Source: Ruminococcus bicirculans (ex Wegman et al. 2014)
GTDB lineage: Bacteria; Bacillota; Clostridia; Oscillospirales; Ruminococcaceae
DNA length: 64,000 nucleotides
NCBI RefSeq assembly: GCF_000723465.1
Contig: NZ_HF545617.1
Span: 663,624 to 727,623, forward strand
Reading direction: 5' to 3'
The notes under the pieces are model-generated. The model ran no database searches and was not told the DNA's origin. It saw nothing but the letters and a program-made list of their open reading frames with translations. Both the position numbers and the translations under genes were made by a program. Positions 52,174-60,782 of this stretch are shown in pieces. Numbering within the stretch: the stretch's first letter is position 1; every line of letters starts with the position of its first letter.

Positions 52174-52894
52174 AGCTTATCACCTTACCTTTATGTATTT
52201 TTTCAGAAAATTCGTTAAGATACGCAGTTCCGTATTTTGAAAACGAAGCAGGATATATCTCCAGTTCATCAAGTATAGCCGATAACCAAAGTGGCATAGC
52301 GTTCGGTATCTTTATTTCCATTACCCTCACGCCAGCAGGCAGAAGCTCTTTTCCCCAAATGCCCTTGTCAAGCTCCTTTTGTTCCTCACGGTAAAGAATG
52401 TGCGTGTCAAAGGTCAGCCTGAGGGACGGGTCTTCTGCACCGCAGTAAGCAAGCCTGTCATAGCTAAGATACATAGCAGGAGCAATGCCCTCATAGAATT
52501 TGAGAAAATATTTCAGCTCGTTCTCTATCTGCGGATTATCATGAGGTACCTCTTTGCCTGCAAAGAAATCACGGGTCTGTGCAAGGGTCATTTCAATACG
52601 CCTCTTGTAGACCACACCCTTGTATTTCTTTTTCAGCTCCACAAAGACCATGTCTTCATCATTAGGTACGCCGTAGCTCCTCACTCTCAGCTTTTCCTTG
52701 TAAACAGGCTTTTCAATGGAGTTTCTCACAAGCTGATGACTTGGTGTGTCATAATATATGTTGCAGATAGTGCTTTTGTAATATCTGTCTTTGACAAAAT
52801 GCCCATCGAGCTTTTTTATAAGCTTTTCATAAGTCGGTTCATCAACGATATATTTTTTCTCTATCCGTCTGAACACTTCCTGATTGCCATTCAT
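52166..52894 (-). CDS. VTC-domain polyphosphate polymerase-like protein
   Basis: The ATG at 52894 is seven bases after AGAGG; the product has 242 residues. It has the tunnel pattern of the VTC/CYTH fold: Arg-Ile-Glu-Lys-Lys-Tyr-Ile-Val, Ile-Tyr-Tyr-Asp-Thr-Pro, Lys-Leu-Arg-Val-Arg-Ser-Tyr-Gly and Phe-Val-Glu-Leu-Lys-Lys-Lys. In yeast Vtc4 this domain makes polyphosphate from ATP. Bacterial versions may do the same or bind nucleotide. It has no SPX domain. Partnership with DUF4956 follows from overlap. Confidence 0.8.
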   Translation of the reverse strand: MNGNQEVFRRIEKKYIVDEPTYEKLIKKLDGHFVKDRYYKSTICNIYYDTPSHQLVRNSIEKPVYKEKLRVRSYGVPNDEDMVFVELKKKYKGVVYKRRIEMTLAQTRDFFAGKEVPHDNPQIENELKYFLKFYEGIAPAMYLSYDRLAYCGAEDPSLRLTFDTHILYREEQKELDKGIWGKELLPAGVRVMEIKIPNAMPLWLSAILDELEIYPASFSKYGTAYLNEFSEKIHKGKVISCA

Positions 52895-53042
52895 ATCCAC
52901 GCCTCTTTTCGTGATTTTTTCGTATGTTTCGTGTAAACTTTCCTTTGATTAAAAGTATATATGAATAACTTTAAATATAGCTAAACCTTATATGTATTTT
53001 GTGTGAATGTTTATGAATATTGCAAAATACCATATATTTATA

Positions 53043-53075
53043 TAAAAAAAAACGGGTGAACTTCTGTCCACCCGT
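53043..53075 (-). terminator. Terminator of tyrS
   Basis: On the minus strand ACGGGTG and CACCCGT (53075-53069 with 53058-53052) form a stem followed by nine T. It lies 20 bp after the tyrS stop. Confidence 0.85.
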
Positions 53076-53095
53076 GGAAATTATTTTGTGCTATA

Positions 53096-54313
53096 TTATT
53101 CCGCAATAGCCTTGTGGAAGATCTTCTTACCCTTTTTGATAACAACAGGCTCAGAGAGATCAACAAGACCCTTAGGGTCAGTGAACTTCTCACCATTCAC
53201 CGCAATACCGTTCTGAGTAACAAGACGTCTTGCCTCACCATTTGAAGGACAAAGACCGCACTTAACAAGAAGCGTAAGAATACCTATCTTGCCGTCAGTA
53301 AGATCAGCCGCCGCAATAGTCGTGCTAGGCATATCGTCGCTGTTTCCACCGCCTGCAAAAATAGCCTTTGCCGCAGCGTCAGCCTTGTCAGCCTCCTCCT
53401 TGCCGTGAACAAGCTTTGTCAGCTCGTAAGCCAAAAGCTCCTTAGCCTTGTTGTATTCAGCACCCTCCATGTGTTTCTCCATTTCCTCTATCTCCTCGAT
53501 AGGAACGAATGTGAGCATCTTCAGGCACTTGATAACGTCAGCGTCACCAACGTTTCTCCAATACTGATAGAACTCGTATGGAGAAGTCTTTTCAGGGTCG
53601 AGCCATACAGCACCCTTTTCAGTTTTGCCCATTTTCTTGCCCTCAGAGTTAAGAAGCAGAGTGATAGTCATTGCATAAGCGTCCTTGCCAAGCTTCTTTC
53701 TGATAAGCTCAGTGCCGCCCAGCATATTAGCCCACTGATCGTCACCGCCGAACTGCATATTACAGCCGTAATCCTGGAAAAGTCTGTAGAAATCGTAGGA
53801 CTGCATTATCATGTAGTTAAATTCAAGGAAAGTAAGACCCCTTTCCATTCTCTGCTTGTAGCACTCGAATGTAAGCATCTTGTTTACAGAGAAGCAAGCA
53901 CCAACGTCACGAAGCACATCAACATAATTAAGGTCGAGAAGCCAATCGCCATTGTTTACGATAATAGCCTTGTCATCAGAAAAATCAATGAAGTGTGACA
54001 TCTGCTTTTTGAAACATTCAACATTGTGGTTGATAGTTTCCTTTGTCATCATTTTTCTCATATCTGTTTTGCCTGACGGGTCGCCTATCATAGCCGTACC
54101 GCCTCCGATAAGAACGATAGGCTTGTTGCCTGCCATTTGCAAACGCTTCATAAGGCAAAGCGCCATAAAGTGACCAACGTGGAGTGAATCAGCGGTCGGG
54201 TCAAAGCCGATGTAGAAAGTTGCCTTACCAGCGTTGATAAGCTCCTTTATTTCCTCCTCATCAGTAAGCTGAGCGAGAAGACCTCTTCTTTTCAGTTCTT
54301 CAAATACTGTCAT
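53096..54313 (-). CDS. tyrS: Tyrosyl-tRNA synthetase
   Basis: TyrS attaches tyrosine to tRNA-Tyr. The 405-residue class I enzyme has the HIGH-type motif His-Val-Gly-His (45-48) in [12 protein letters not shown], the KMSKS-type Lys-Met-Gly-Lys-Thr, and a C-terminal S4 domain (Asn-Gly-Glu-Ala-Arg-Arg-Leu). The Lys-Met-Gly-Lys-Thr form marks the TyrZ-like branch rather than TyrS proper. A T-box leader with a tyrosine specifier precedes it. Confidence 0.95.
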   Translation of the reverse strand: MTVFEELKRRGLLAQLTDEEEIKELINAGKATFYIGFDPTADSLHVGHFMALCLMKRLQMAGNKPIVLIGGGTAMIGDPSGKTDMRKMMTKETINHNVECFKKQMSHFIDFSDDKAIIVNNGDWLLDLNYVDVLRDVGACFSVNKMLTFECYKQRMERGLTFLEFNYMIMQSYDFYRLFQDYGCNMQFGGDDQWANMLGGTELIRKKLGKDAYAMTITLLLNSEGKKMGKTEKGAVWLDPEKTSPYEFYQYWRNVGDADVIKCLKMLTFVPIEEIEEMEKHMEGAEYNKAKELLAYELTKLVHGKEEADKADAAAKAIFAGGGNSDDMPSTTIAAADLTDGKIGILTLLVKCGLCPSNGEARRLVTQNGIAVNGEKFTDPKGLVDLSEPVVIKKGKKIFHKAIAE

Positions 54314-54340
54314 TTTTCATACCTCCGTATTATTTTTTTG

Positions 54341-54629
54341 CGGTACATAAATAAAAAATCCCCTGACAGAATATCTGTCAGAGGACGAATTATCGTGGTA
54401 CCACCTCAGTTTATCGGGGAAACTCCCGACCTTACAGGCTCAGCAGAAAGCGAAGCCATAGCACTGTAACGTGTGCAAACCGTTTCGCCTTACGCAAAAG
54501 CTTTCTCAGCGAACAGCTCAGGAATGTATTCACACTTTGTAGAAATGCTTTCTCGCACCGACCGAAAGCTCTCTGAAATTTCGCAAAAGGCTACTTATTT
54601 CCGTCATAGCATTTAAACCTATTGATATG
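54341..54629 (-). promoter_or_regulatory. Tyrosine T-box riboswitch leader of tyrS
   Basis: On the minus strand the leader has the T-box AGGTGGTACCACGA (54406-54393) and a terminator stem TCCTCTGACAG/CTGTCAGGGGA followed by a T run (54385-54352). A TAC specifier codon stands in the loop GAATACATTCC (54528-54526). Uncharged tRNA-Tyr should pair with TAC and the T-box, stop terminator formation and raise tyrS expression. T-box, specifier and terminator occur in the standard order, and a promoter lies directly upstream. Confidence 0.92.
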
Positions 54630-54658
54630 ACTATAGCACACTTTCGCCCTTTTGTCAA
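54630..54658 (-). promoter_or_regulatory. Promoter of the tyrS T-box leader
   Basis: On the minus strand TTGACA (54658-54653) and TATAGT (54635-54630) are spaced 17 bp. Confidence 0.85.
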
Positions 54659-54675
54659 CCCCCTTTTTGTTAGGA

Positions 54676-54780
54676 GTGAGGAATGAGGAGTGAGGAGTGA
54701 GGAATGAGGAATGAGGAATGAGGAATGAAGGTATCGCCTGCGGCGATGATTATTGTAGGGGACGACGCCCTCGGCGTCCC
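54676..54780. repeat. Composite intergenic repeat, copy 2
   Basis: Seven tandem heptamers of the form GTGAGGA or ATGAGGA (54676-54724) are followed by a TCGCC/GGCGA hairpin (54734-54746) and by GTAGGGGACG with a GGGACG/CGTCCC palindrome (54759-54780). Module order matches copy 1 at 28746-28826. No gene is seen from 54659 to 54959. Confidence 0.85.
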
Positions 54781-54959
54781 GCTCGGAGGTGCGAGGCTTG
54801 AATTATCACAAACCATGCCGGTGTACAAAGACGGGCGAACTTTTTGCCCCCCTGTATTATCCCCACTTTTTTAAAGAATTAACTTATTCGTCTACAAATG
54901 TACAAAAACATATGATATAATAAAATTTATATGATTTTATTTAGTTGGGAGATAGAAAA

Positions 54960-56699
54960 ATGCTGAAGCTTTTTAGGTATCTGAAAAACTATAAAAAAGA
55001 AAGCATAATCGGTCCGCTGTTTAAGCTTATCGAAGCCTGCTTCGAGCTTGCAGTGCCACTCGTTATGGCTAATATCATTGACGTGGGTATAAAAAATCAA
55101 GATAAGCCCTACATCTATAAAATGGGTGGCGTGCTTGTTCTCCTCGCCTTCTGTGGTCTGGCTTGTGCGCTGACTGCTCAGTATTTCGCCGCAAAAGCGT
55201 CATTGGGCTTTGGAACAGCCCTCCGACGTGACCTTTTCAAGCATATCAATTCACTGTCCTATGCGGAAATAGACAGCGTTGGAAGCCATACCCTCGTCAC
55301 AAGAATGACAGCGGATATCAATACCGCTCAGCAGGGCGTGAATATCCTCCTTCGTCTGTTTCTTCGTTCGCCTTTTATAGTGCTTGGTTCTATCATAATG
55401 GCGTTTTCCATATCAGTAAAGCTTACTCTTATCTTCCTGATAATCGCACCTTGCCTTGCCTATGTCATCTATCTTATAATGCACATCACTATCCCGCAGT
55501 ATAAGAATATCCAGAAAAAGCTGGATAAAACTAACCTTATGACAAGCGAAACTCTCACAGGCGCAAGAGTTATCAGAGCCTTTTCACGTCAGAAAGACGA
55601 GGAAAAAGAGTTCGCCGATAATACCGAAGAACTTAGACGTCAGCAGATTATCGCAGGAAGAATTTCCGCCCTTATGAACCCTGCCACATATGTTATCGTA
55701 AACTTCGCTATCATCGCTATCATTTGGTTCGGCGGCAAAACAGTTTATTCAGGCTCTATCTCACAGGGTGAAGTGATAGCCCTTGTAAACTATATGAACC
55801 AGATACTATTAGCACTCCTTGCTATGGCGATACTCGTTACAAATATCACCAAAATGCAGGCGTCCGCTATCAGAATTAATGACGTTTTCGCTGTGGAGCC
55901 AAGTGTATCCGATAAGGATAATAAATCCGTCACAACAGACGGTAATGCCCCATGCGTAGAGTTTAGGAACTGTTTCTTCTCGTACGCATCAGCCGAGGCT
56001 GACTCCCTTTCAGATATCAGCTTTAAAGCAATGAAAGGCGAAACTATCGGTATAATCGGTGGTACAGGCTCAGGTAAGACCTCTCTTATCAACCTTATAC
56101 CAAGATTTTATGACGTCCGTCAGGGCGAAGTCCTCGTTGACGGCGTTGACGTAAAAGAGTACCCATTCTCACAGCTCAGAGGTATGATAGGCATTGTTCC
56201 TCAGAAAGCTGTCCTCTTTAAGGGTACTATAAGACACAATATGCAGTGGCGTGATAAAAACGCCACGGACGAGGATATCTGGAACGCTCTTGACATTGCT
56301 CAGGCAAAAGACTTTGTAGAGAAAAAGCCTGATAAGCTTGACGAAATGATCTTGCAGGAGGGCAAAAACCTCTCAGGCGGTCAGCGTCAAAGACTTACCA
56401 TTGCAAGAGCATTGGTCGGTGATCCTGAGATACTCATTCTCGATGACTCAGCCTCCGCCCTTGACCTTGCCACAGATGCAAGACTAAGAAAAGCTATCCA
56501 CAAAAAAACAAGCGGCATGACCGTTTTCATAGTTTCACAGAGGATCTCATCTATAAAAAGTGCCGATAAGATAATCGTTCTTGACGATGGCAAAATAGCA
56601 GGTATCGGCACTCATTCAGAGCTTTATAACGGCTGCGAGGTATATAAAGAAATTTGCCTTTCACAGCTTTCAGAAAAGGAGGCACAGGCAAATGGCTAA
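54960..56699 (+). CDS. ABC exporter subunit A (type IV, degenerate ATPase site)
   Basis: The ATG at 54960 gives 579 residues: six membrane helices (about 1-315) fused to an ATPase domain with Walker A Gly-Gly-Thr-Gly-Ser-Gly-Lys-Thr-Ser, signature Asn-Leu-Ser-Gly-Gly-Gln-Arg-Gln and Walker B Leu-Ile-Leu-Asp-Asp-Ser. The Walker B position that should be Glu is Asp, as in the degenerate half of heterodimeric exporters such as TM287/288 and BmrCD. It overlaps the next gene by eight bases. A drug, lipid or peptide may be the cargo. Confidence 0.88.
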   Translation: MLKLFRYLKNYKKESIIGPLFKLIEACFELAVPLVMANIIDVGIKNQDKPYIYKMGGVLVLLAFCGLACALTAQYFAAKASLGFGTALRRDLFKHINSLSYAEIDSVGSHTLVTRMTADINTAQQGVNILLRLFLRSPFIVLGSIIMAFSISVKLTLIFLIIAPCLAYVIYLIMHITIPQYKNIQKKLDKTNLMTSETLTGARVIRAFSRQKDEEKEFADNTEELRRQQIIAGRISALMNPATYVIVNFAIIAIIWFGGKTVYSGSISQGEVIALVNYMNQILLALLAMAILVTNITKMQASAIRINDVFAVEPSVSDKDNKSVTTDGNAPCVEFRNCFFSYASAEADSLSDISFKAMKGETIGIIGGTGSGKTSLINLIPRFYDVRQGEVLVDGVDVKEYPFSQLRGMIGIVPQKAVLFKGTIRHNMQWRDKNATDEDIWNALDIAQAKDFVEKKPDKLDEMILQEGKNLSGGQRQRLTIARALVGDPEILILDDSASALDLATDARLRKAIHKKTSGMTVFIVSQRISSIKSADKIIVLDDGKIAGIGTHSELYNGCEVYKEICLSQLSEKEAQANG

Positions 56700-58458
56700 G
56701 CAAAGCACAAAAAACAAGCTTGATACCTCCGCTCTCAGACCGCTTCTCAGATATGCAAAACCGCATATGTGGCTGTTCATACTGTCCATGGTCTTTGCGG
56801 TCATAACCGTTGCCACCACCCTTTATGCTCCTATCCTCGTCGGCAACGCTGTTGACCTTATCATAGCCAAGGGACTTGTAGATTTTGACGGAATTATCAA
56901 TATCATCATCAAGCTTAGCGTAACAGTCACCGTAACAGGCATTGCCCAGTGGCTCATGTCACTTTGTACAAATAAGATAACCTATTGCGTGGTAAGAGAT
57001 ATCCGAAACGATGCTTTCGCTAAGCTCCAAAAGCTACCCCTTTCTTATATCGACTCCCACCCTCACGGTGATATAATCAGCCGTATAATCTCCGATTTGG
57101 AGCAGGTGTCAGACGGACTTCTCATGGGCTTTTCACAGCTCTTTACAGGCGTATGTACAATTTTTGGTACACTTGGTTTCATGCTCTCCATAAACGTGAA
57201 AATAACCCTTATCGTGGTTATCCTAACTCCGCTTTCTCTATTTGTCGCAAGATTTATCGCCAAGAACACATTCAAGCTTTTCCACCAGCAATCAGTTGCA
57301 AGAGGCGACATGACCAGCCTTGTTGAGGAAATGACAGGCAATCAGAAGGTAGTAACAGCATTCGGCTATCAGGAAGAAGCTGAGGAGCAGTTTGAAGAAG
57401 TGAACCTGAAACTCCAGAAAGTTGGACTTAACGCCACATTCTTTTCCTCACTCACCAACCCATGCACACGATTTGTAAACAACCTCGTCTACATGGCTGT
57501 CGGTATCGTGGGCGCACTCTCTGTAATAAAAGGCGTGGGCTTCACAGTTGGTAACCTTAGCTGTTTCCTCACCTATGCAAATCAGTATACAAAGCCTTTC
57601 AATGAAATATCAGGCGTTATCACCGAGCTTCAAAGTGCATTCGCTTCTGCAAAGCGTGTCTTTGAGGTCATAGACGAAACAGAGGAGATACCTGACAGCT
57701 CTAACGCTACTGTCCTTACCTCCGTTGACGGCACATTAGACGTTGACAACGTGTCATTTAGCTATGTGCCTGATGTGAAGCTTATCGAGAATTTTAACCT
57801 CCATGTAAAGAGCGGTCAGCGTACAGCTATCGTAGGACCAACAGGCTGCGGCAAGACCACCATGATAAACCTCCTTATGAGGTTCTATGATACCGACAGC
57901 GGCGAGATACGCATAAGCGGCGAGCCTATAAAGGATTGTACCCGTGACTCCATGAGAAGTATGTACGGCATGGTCTTGCAGGAAACGTGGCTGAAAACAG
58001 GCACCATAAGAGAGAACCTCTGCTACGGCAAGCCTGACGCCTCCGAGGAAGAAATGATAGCCGCCGCCAAGTCAGCCCATTGTCACGGCTTTATAAAGCG
58101 TCTGCCAAAGGGCTATGATACCGTTATTTCAGACAGCTACAGCACTATCTCCGCAGGACAGAAACAGCTTCTCTGTATCGCACGAGTAATGCTCTCGCTG
58201 CCGCCAATGCTCATTCTGGACGAAGCTACATCGTCTATAGATACCCGTACGGAGATATTGGTACAGCGTGCCTTTGAGAAAATGATGCAGGGCAGAACGA
58301 GCTTTATAATCGCCCATAGACTTTCTACTATCAAGAACGCAGATACGATCATAGTAATGGATTCGGGACACATAGTAGAGCAGGGAAGTCATGATGAGCT
58401 TATGGCAAAGAACGGCTTCTATGCCGATCTCTATAACTCACAGTTTGCTGTGACGTGA
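56692..58458 (+). CDS. ABC exporter subunit B (canonical ATPase site)
   Basis: The 588-residue second half has six membrane helices and an ATPase domain with Walker A Gly-Pro-Thr-Gly-Cys-Gly-Lys-Thr-Thr, a signature with Ala in place of the first Gly (Ile-Ser-Ala-Gly-Gln-Lys-Gln) and Walker B Leu-Ile-Leu-Asp-Glu-Ala-Thr. It keeps the catalytic Glu and so complements subunit A. The pair makes one heterodimeric exporter. There is no nearby regulator. Confidence 0.88.
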   Translation: MAKQSTKNKLDTSALRPLLRYAKPHMWLFILSMVFAVITVATTLYAPILVGNAVDLIIAKGLVDFDGIINIIIKLSVTVTVTGIAQWLMSLCTNKITYCVVRDIRNDAFAKLQKLPLSYIDSHPHGDIISRIISDLEQVSDGLLMGFSQLFTGVCTIFGTLGFMLSINVKITLIVVILTPLSLFVARFIAKNTFKLFHQQSVARGDMTSLVEEMTGNQKVVTAFGYQEEAEEQFEEVNLKLQKVGLNATFFSSLTNPCTRFVNNLVYMAVGIVGALSVIKGVGFTVGNLSCFLTYANQYTKPFNEISGVITELQSAFASAKRVFEVIDETEEIPDSSNATVLTSVDGTLDVDNVSFSYVPDVKLIENFNLHVKSGQRTAIVGPTGCGKTTMINLLMRFYDTDSGEIRISGEPIKDCTRDSMRSMYGMVLQETWLKTGTIRENLCYGKPDASEEEMIAAAKSAHCHGFIKRLPKGYDTVISDSYSTISAGQKQLLCIARVMLSLPPMLILDEATSSIDTRTEILVQRAFEKMMQGRTSFIIAHRLSTIKNADTIIVMDSGHIVEQGSHDELMAKNGFYADLYNSQFAVT

Positions 58459-58459
58459 C

Positions 58460-58482
58460 GTAGGGGCGAACAGCGTTCGCCC
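58460..58482. repeat. GTAGGG palindromic repeat
   Basis: GTAGGGGCGAAC starts the unit; GGGCGAAC and GTTCGCCC (58464-58471 with 58475-58482) pair around AGC. It starts two bases after the exporter stop codon. Confidence 0.75.
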
Positions 58483-58541
58483 GTCTTGTTACCGCACAAA
58501 TTAATTGATTTACGTTTTACAATGTAACATTATAAAATTGT

Positions 58542-58564
58542 AAGGGCGACCCAAGGTCGCCCTT
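58542..58564. repeat. Palindromic repeat, possible terminator
   Basis: AAGGGCGACC and GGTCGCCCTT (58542-58551 with 58555-58564) form a perfect 10-bp stem with a CAA loop, followed by TTGTAC. It belongs to the same GGCGACC family as the repeats at 28810 and 62045 and could also end the exporter transcript. Confidence 0.7.
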
Positions 58565-58600
58565 TTGTACTCTGCCACCCTTATTTTATCATAAAAATTA

Positions 58601-58630
58601 TTGACTTTTATCTTAAAATTGTTGTATAAT
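58601..58630 (+). promoter_or_regulatory. Promoter of the DUF5685 operon
   Basis: TTGACT at 58601 and TATAAT at 58625 are spaced 18 bp, about 70 bp before the first gene. Confidence 0.75.
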
Positions 58631-58700
58631 GTTATATATTTCACGGGATATACACAATCGTGTTTTATAATGTATAGTAACGAAAATCTAAGGAGTGCCT

Positions 58701-59600
58701 ATGTTCGGATATGTCCGCCCTTTCAAACCCTATATGCGAATGTTTGAATATGATATCTATAAAGCTGTCTACTGCGGACTCTGTAAGGATATGGGCAGGC
58801 GTTATGGCTTTGTGACACGCTTTACCCTTAGCTACGATTTCGCCTTTCTCTCCCTTATGGATCTCTCTGTGAGGGGAGTGAAGCTTGACGCAGAAAAGCA
58901 ACGCTGTATCGCACACCCTCTTAAAAAGACCATGTGCGCAAAGTGTACCTGCAATCTTAAATATACGTCCTCAGCCGCTGTGATACTCACATATCATAAG
59001 CTCCGTGACGATATAGCCGATAAAGGGCTAAAAGGCAAGCTTGCCGCATTTGTACTGCTGCCTTTTTTCAAAAAGCCATATAAGAAAGCGGCTCGCCTTT
59101 ATCCGGATCTTGCCCCTGCCGTTGAAAACGCAATGGAATTGCAAAATAAAATAGAACGTGAAAAAACAGCAGGCATAGACCTTGCCTGCGAGCCTACCGC
59201 ACTTATGATGCAAGCCGTCGCAGGCGGACTTACAAGCAAGCGTGACGAACGCCGACCGCTCCTTGAACGATTCGGCTACCTCCTCGGCAGATTTATCTAT
59301 ATCTGCGACGCTCTTGACGACCTGCCCGACGACCACGAGAGTGAAAGCTACAATCCGCTCCTTGCAAAATTTCCACCCACCGAGGGCATAAATGCGGACT
59401 ATCTCAAAAAAGTTCACGCCTTTTGTGATGACAGCATAAATTTCACCCTGGGCGAAATGGCAGATATCTATGTGAAGCTCAATCTTGAGCGATATCGTGA
59501 TATACTTGATAATATCGTGTATCTTGGACTTAAAAATGTCTATACTCAAATAAGAAGCGGAAAATTCCGCAATAACAGGAAAGGAAATAACGATCAATGA
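58701..59600 (+). CDS. DUF5685 family protein
   Basis: The ATG at 58701 follows AAGGAG by five bases. The 299-residue protein has Tyr-Cys-Gly-Leu-Cys-Lys-Asp with Cys25 and Cys28, later Cys69 and a Cys79-x-x-Cys82-x-Cys84 group, so a metal site is likely. The C-terminal half is all-helical, and Asp-Ala-Leu-Asp-Asp-Leu-Pro-Asp-Asp lies near residue 202, followed by Ser-Tyr-Asn-Pro-Leu-Leu. This Asp-rich helix recalls the metal-binding motif of head-to-head prenyl synthases, although the overall match is unproven. It is followed directly by a J-domain gene; the genes are co-transcribed. Confidence 0.75.
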   Translation: MFGYVRPFKPYMRMFEYDIYKAVYCGLCKDMGRRYGFVTRFTLSYDFAFLSLMDLSVRGVKLDAEKQRCIAHPLKKTMCAKCTCNLKYTSSAAVILTYHKLRDDIADKGLKGKLAAFVLLPFFKKPYKKAARLYPDLAPAVENAMELQNKIEREKTAGIDLACEPTALMMQAVAGGLTSKRDERRPLLERFGYLLGRFIYICDALDDLPDDHESESYNPLLAKFPPTEGINADYLKKVHAFCDDSINFTLGEMADIYVKLNLERYRDILDNIVYLGLKNVYTQIRSGKFRNNRKGNNDQ

Positions 59601-60220
59601 TCTCCAAAGACCCTTACAAAATTTTAGGTGTATCCCCAACAGCTTCAGACGCTGAAATAAAATCAGCTTATAAAGAGCTTGTGAAAAAATATCACCCCGA
59701 CCAGTATCAGGATAACCCCCTGGCTGACGTAGCTGAGGAGAAAATGTCCGAGATAAACGCCGCCTATGACCAGATCATGACTTCAAGACGTGGGGGTGGA
59801 TACCAGTCCGCAGAAAGCGGCTATGACGGCTATGCCTCTTCACAGGGCTTTGACTCAGGCTATATCAGAAGCCTTATCCAAAGCGGAAGCTACACACAGG
59901 CAGATCAGATACTTGATAACGTGTCCTCCTCGGAAAGAAATGCCGAGTGGTATTTCCTCAAAGGCACTATATGTCACCGCAGAGGCTGGCTCAATGAGGC
60001 TTATAACAACTTCACAAGAGCCGTCCAGCTCGACCCAAATAACATGGAGTATCAAAGCGTGTTAGCCCAGATGAACAGACAGCGAAGCGGCTATATGAGC
60101 GGCAACCCGACTCAGGGTTACCAAGCAGGCGGCATGAGCGGCCCTGACTGCTGTTCCTCCCTTTGCTGTGCAGACTGCTGCTGTGAAATGATGGGCGGCG
60201 ACCTTATACCGTGTTGCTAA
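59597..60220 (+). CDS. J-domain protein with TPR and Cys-rich tail
   Basis: The 207-residue protein starts with a J domain (about 3-65), with His-Pro-Asp at 33-35, which would stimulate DnaK. A Gly/Tyr/Ser-rich stretch is followed by TPR-like helices (about 90-165). The last 25 residues carry about ten cysteines, in Asp-Cys-Cys-Ser-Ser-Leu-Cys-Cys-Ala-Asp-Cys-Cys-Cys-Glu and a final Pro-Cys-Cys. The tail could bind metal or iron-sulfur. It overlaps the DUF5685 gene by four bases. Confidence 0.8.
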   Translation: MISKDPYKILGVSPTASDAEIKSAYKELVKKYHPDQYQDNPLADVAEEKMSEINAAYDQIMTSRRGGGYQSAESGYDGYASSQGFDSGYIRSLIQSGSYTQADQILDNVSSSERNAEWYFLKGTICHRRGWLNEAYNNFTRAVQLDPNNMEYQSVLAQMNRQRSGYMSGNPTQGYQAGGMSGPDCCSSLCCADCCCEMMGGDLIPCC

Positions 60221-60226
60221 AGACCC

Positions 60227-60769
60227 ATGAGAAATAAAATAGCCTTCCGTGTGGCACTTGGCGGCATATGCTCTGCTGTCTGCCTGCTTTTGATGTTTTC
60301 AAGCAGCTTTTTGCCCATGCTCGATTATACTATCCCTACCTTCGCAGGCTTCATGATGGTTGTGATGATAGTGGAGGTGGATAAAAACTGGGCGATAGCC
60401 ACCTATTGCGCAGTGAGCCTGCTGAGCATTTTCGTGACCCCAAATTACGAAGCGACCCTGCTTTTCACATTGTTCATGGGGTATTATCCAATACTTAAAT
60501 ATTATCTCGACCAAAAGAAAAACCGTCTGTTGGTGTGGGCAATAAAGCTTGCAGTGTTCAATGTGGCGATAGTCATATTCTTTTTGGCTTTTCAGTATAT
60601 CTTTACTTCGGTGGATATGCTCGAGGGCATGGAGATGTTCGGAAAATACGCCGTCTTGGTATTGTGGCTGGCGGCAAACCTGTTTTTCTTTATTTATGAC
60701 TATGCCCTCACACAGCTGACAGATATGTACATAAATTGGTTTAGGAAAAAAATACTCAGAAGAAAATGA
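60227..60769 (+). CDS. Five-helix membrane protein, ECF S-component-like
   Basis: The 180-residue protein has five to six membrane helices and an N-terminal Arg-Val-Ala-Leu-Gly-Gly-Ile-Cys-Ser-Ala pattern, as in ECF substrate subunits. It lies six bases after the J-protein gene. The family is not certain. It may be an uptake component or an assembly factor for the operon. Confidence 0.65.
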   Translation: MRNKIAFRVALGGICSAVCLLLMFSSSFLPMLDYTIPTFAGFMMVVMIVEVDKNWAIATYCAVSLLSIFVTPNYEATLLFTLFMGYYPILKYYLDQKKNRLLVWAIKLAVFNVAIVIFFLAFQYIFTSVDMLEGMEMFGKYAVLVLWLAANLFFFIYDYALTQLTDMYINWFRKKILRRK

Positions 60770-60782
60770 CGGTGACGTTTTT

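Noticed and set aside
54676..54724. Tandem GTGAGGA/ATGAGGA units considered as a CRISPR array
   Set aside because: Units are seven bases long and directly adjacent, with no spacers; there are no cas genes.
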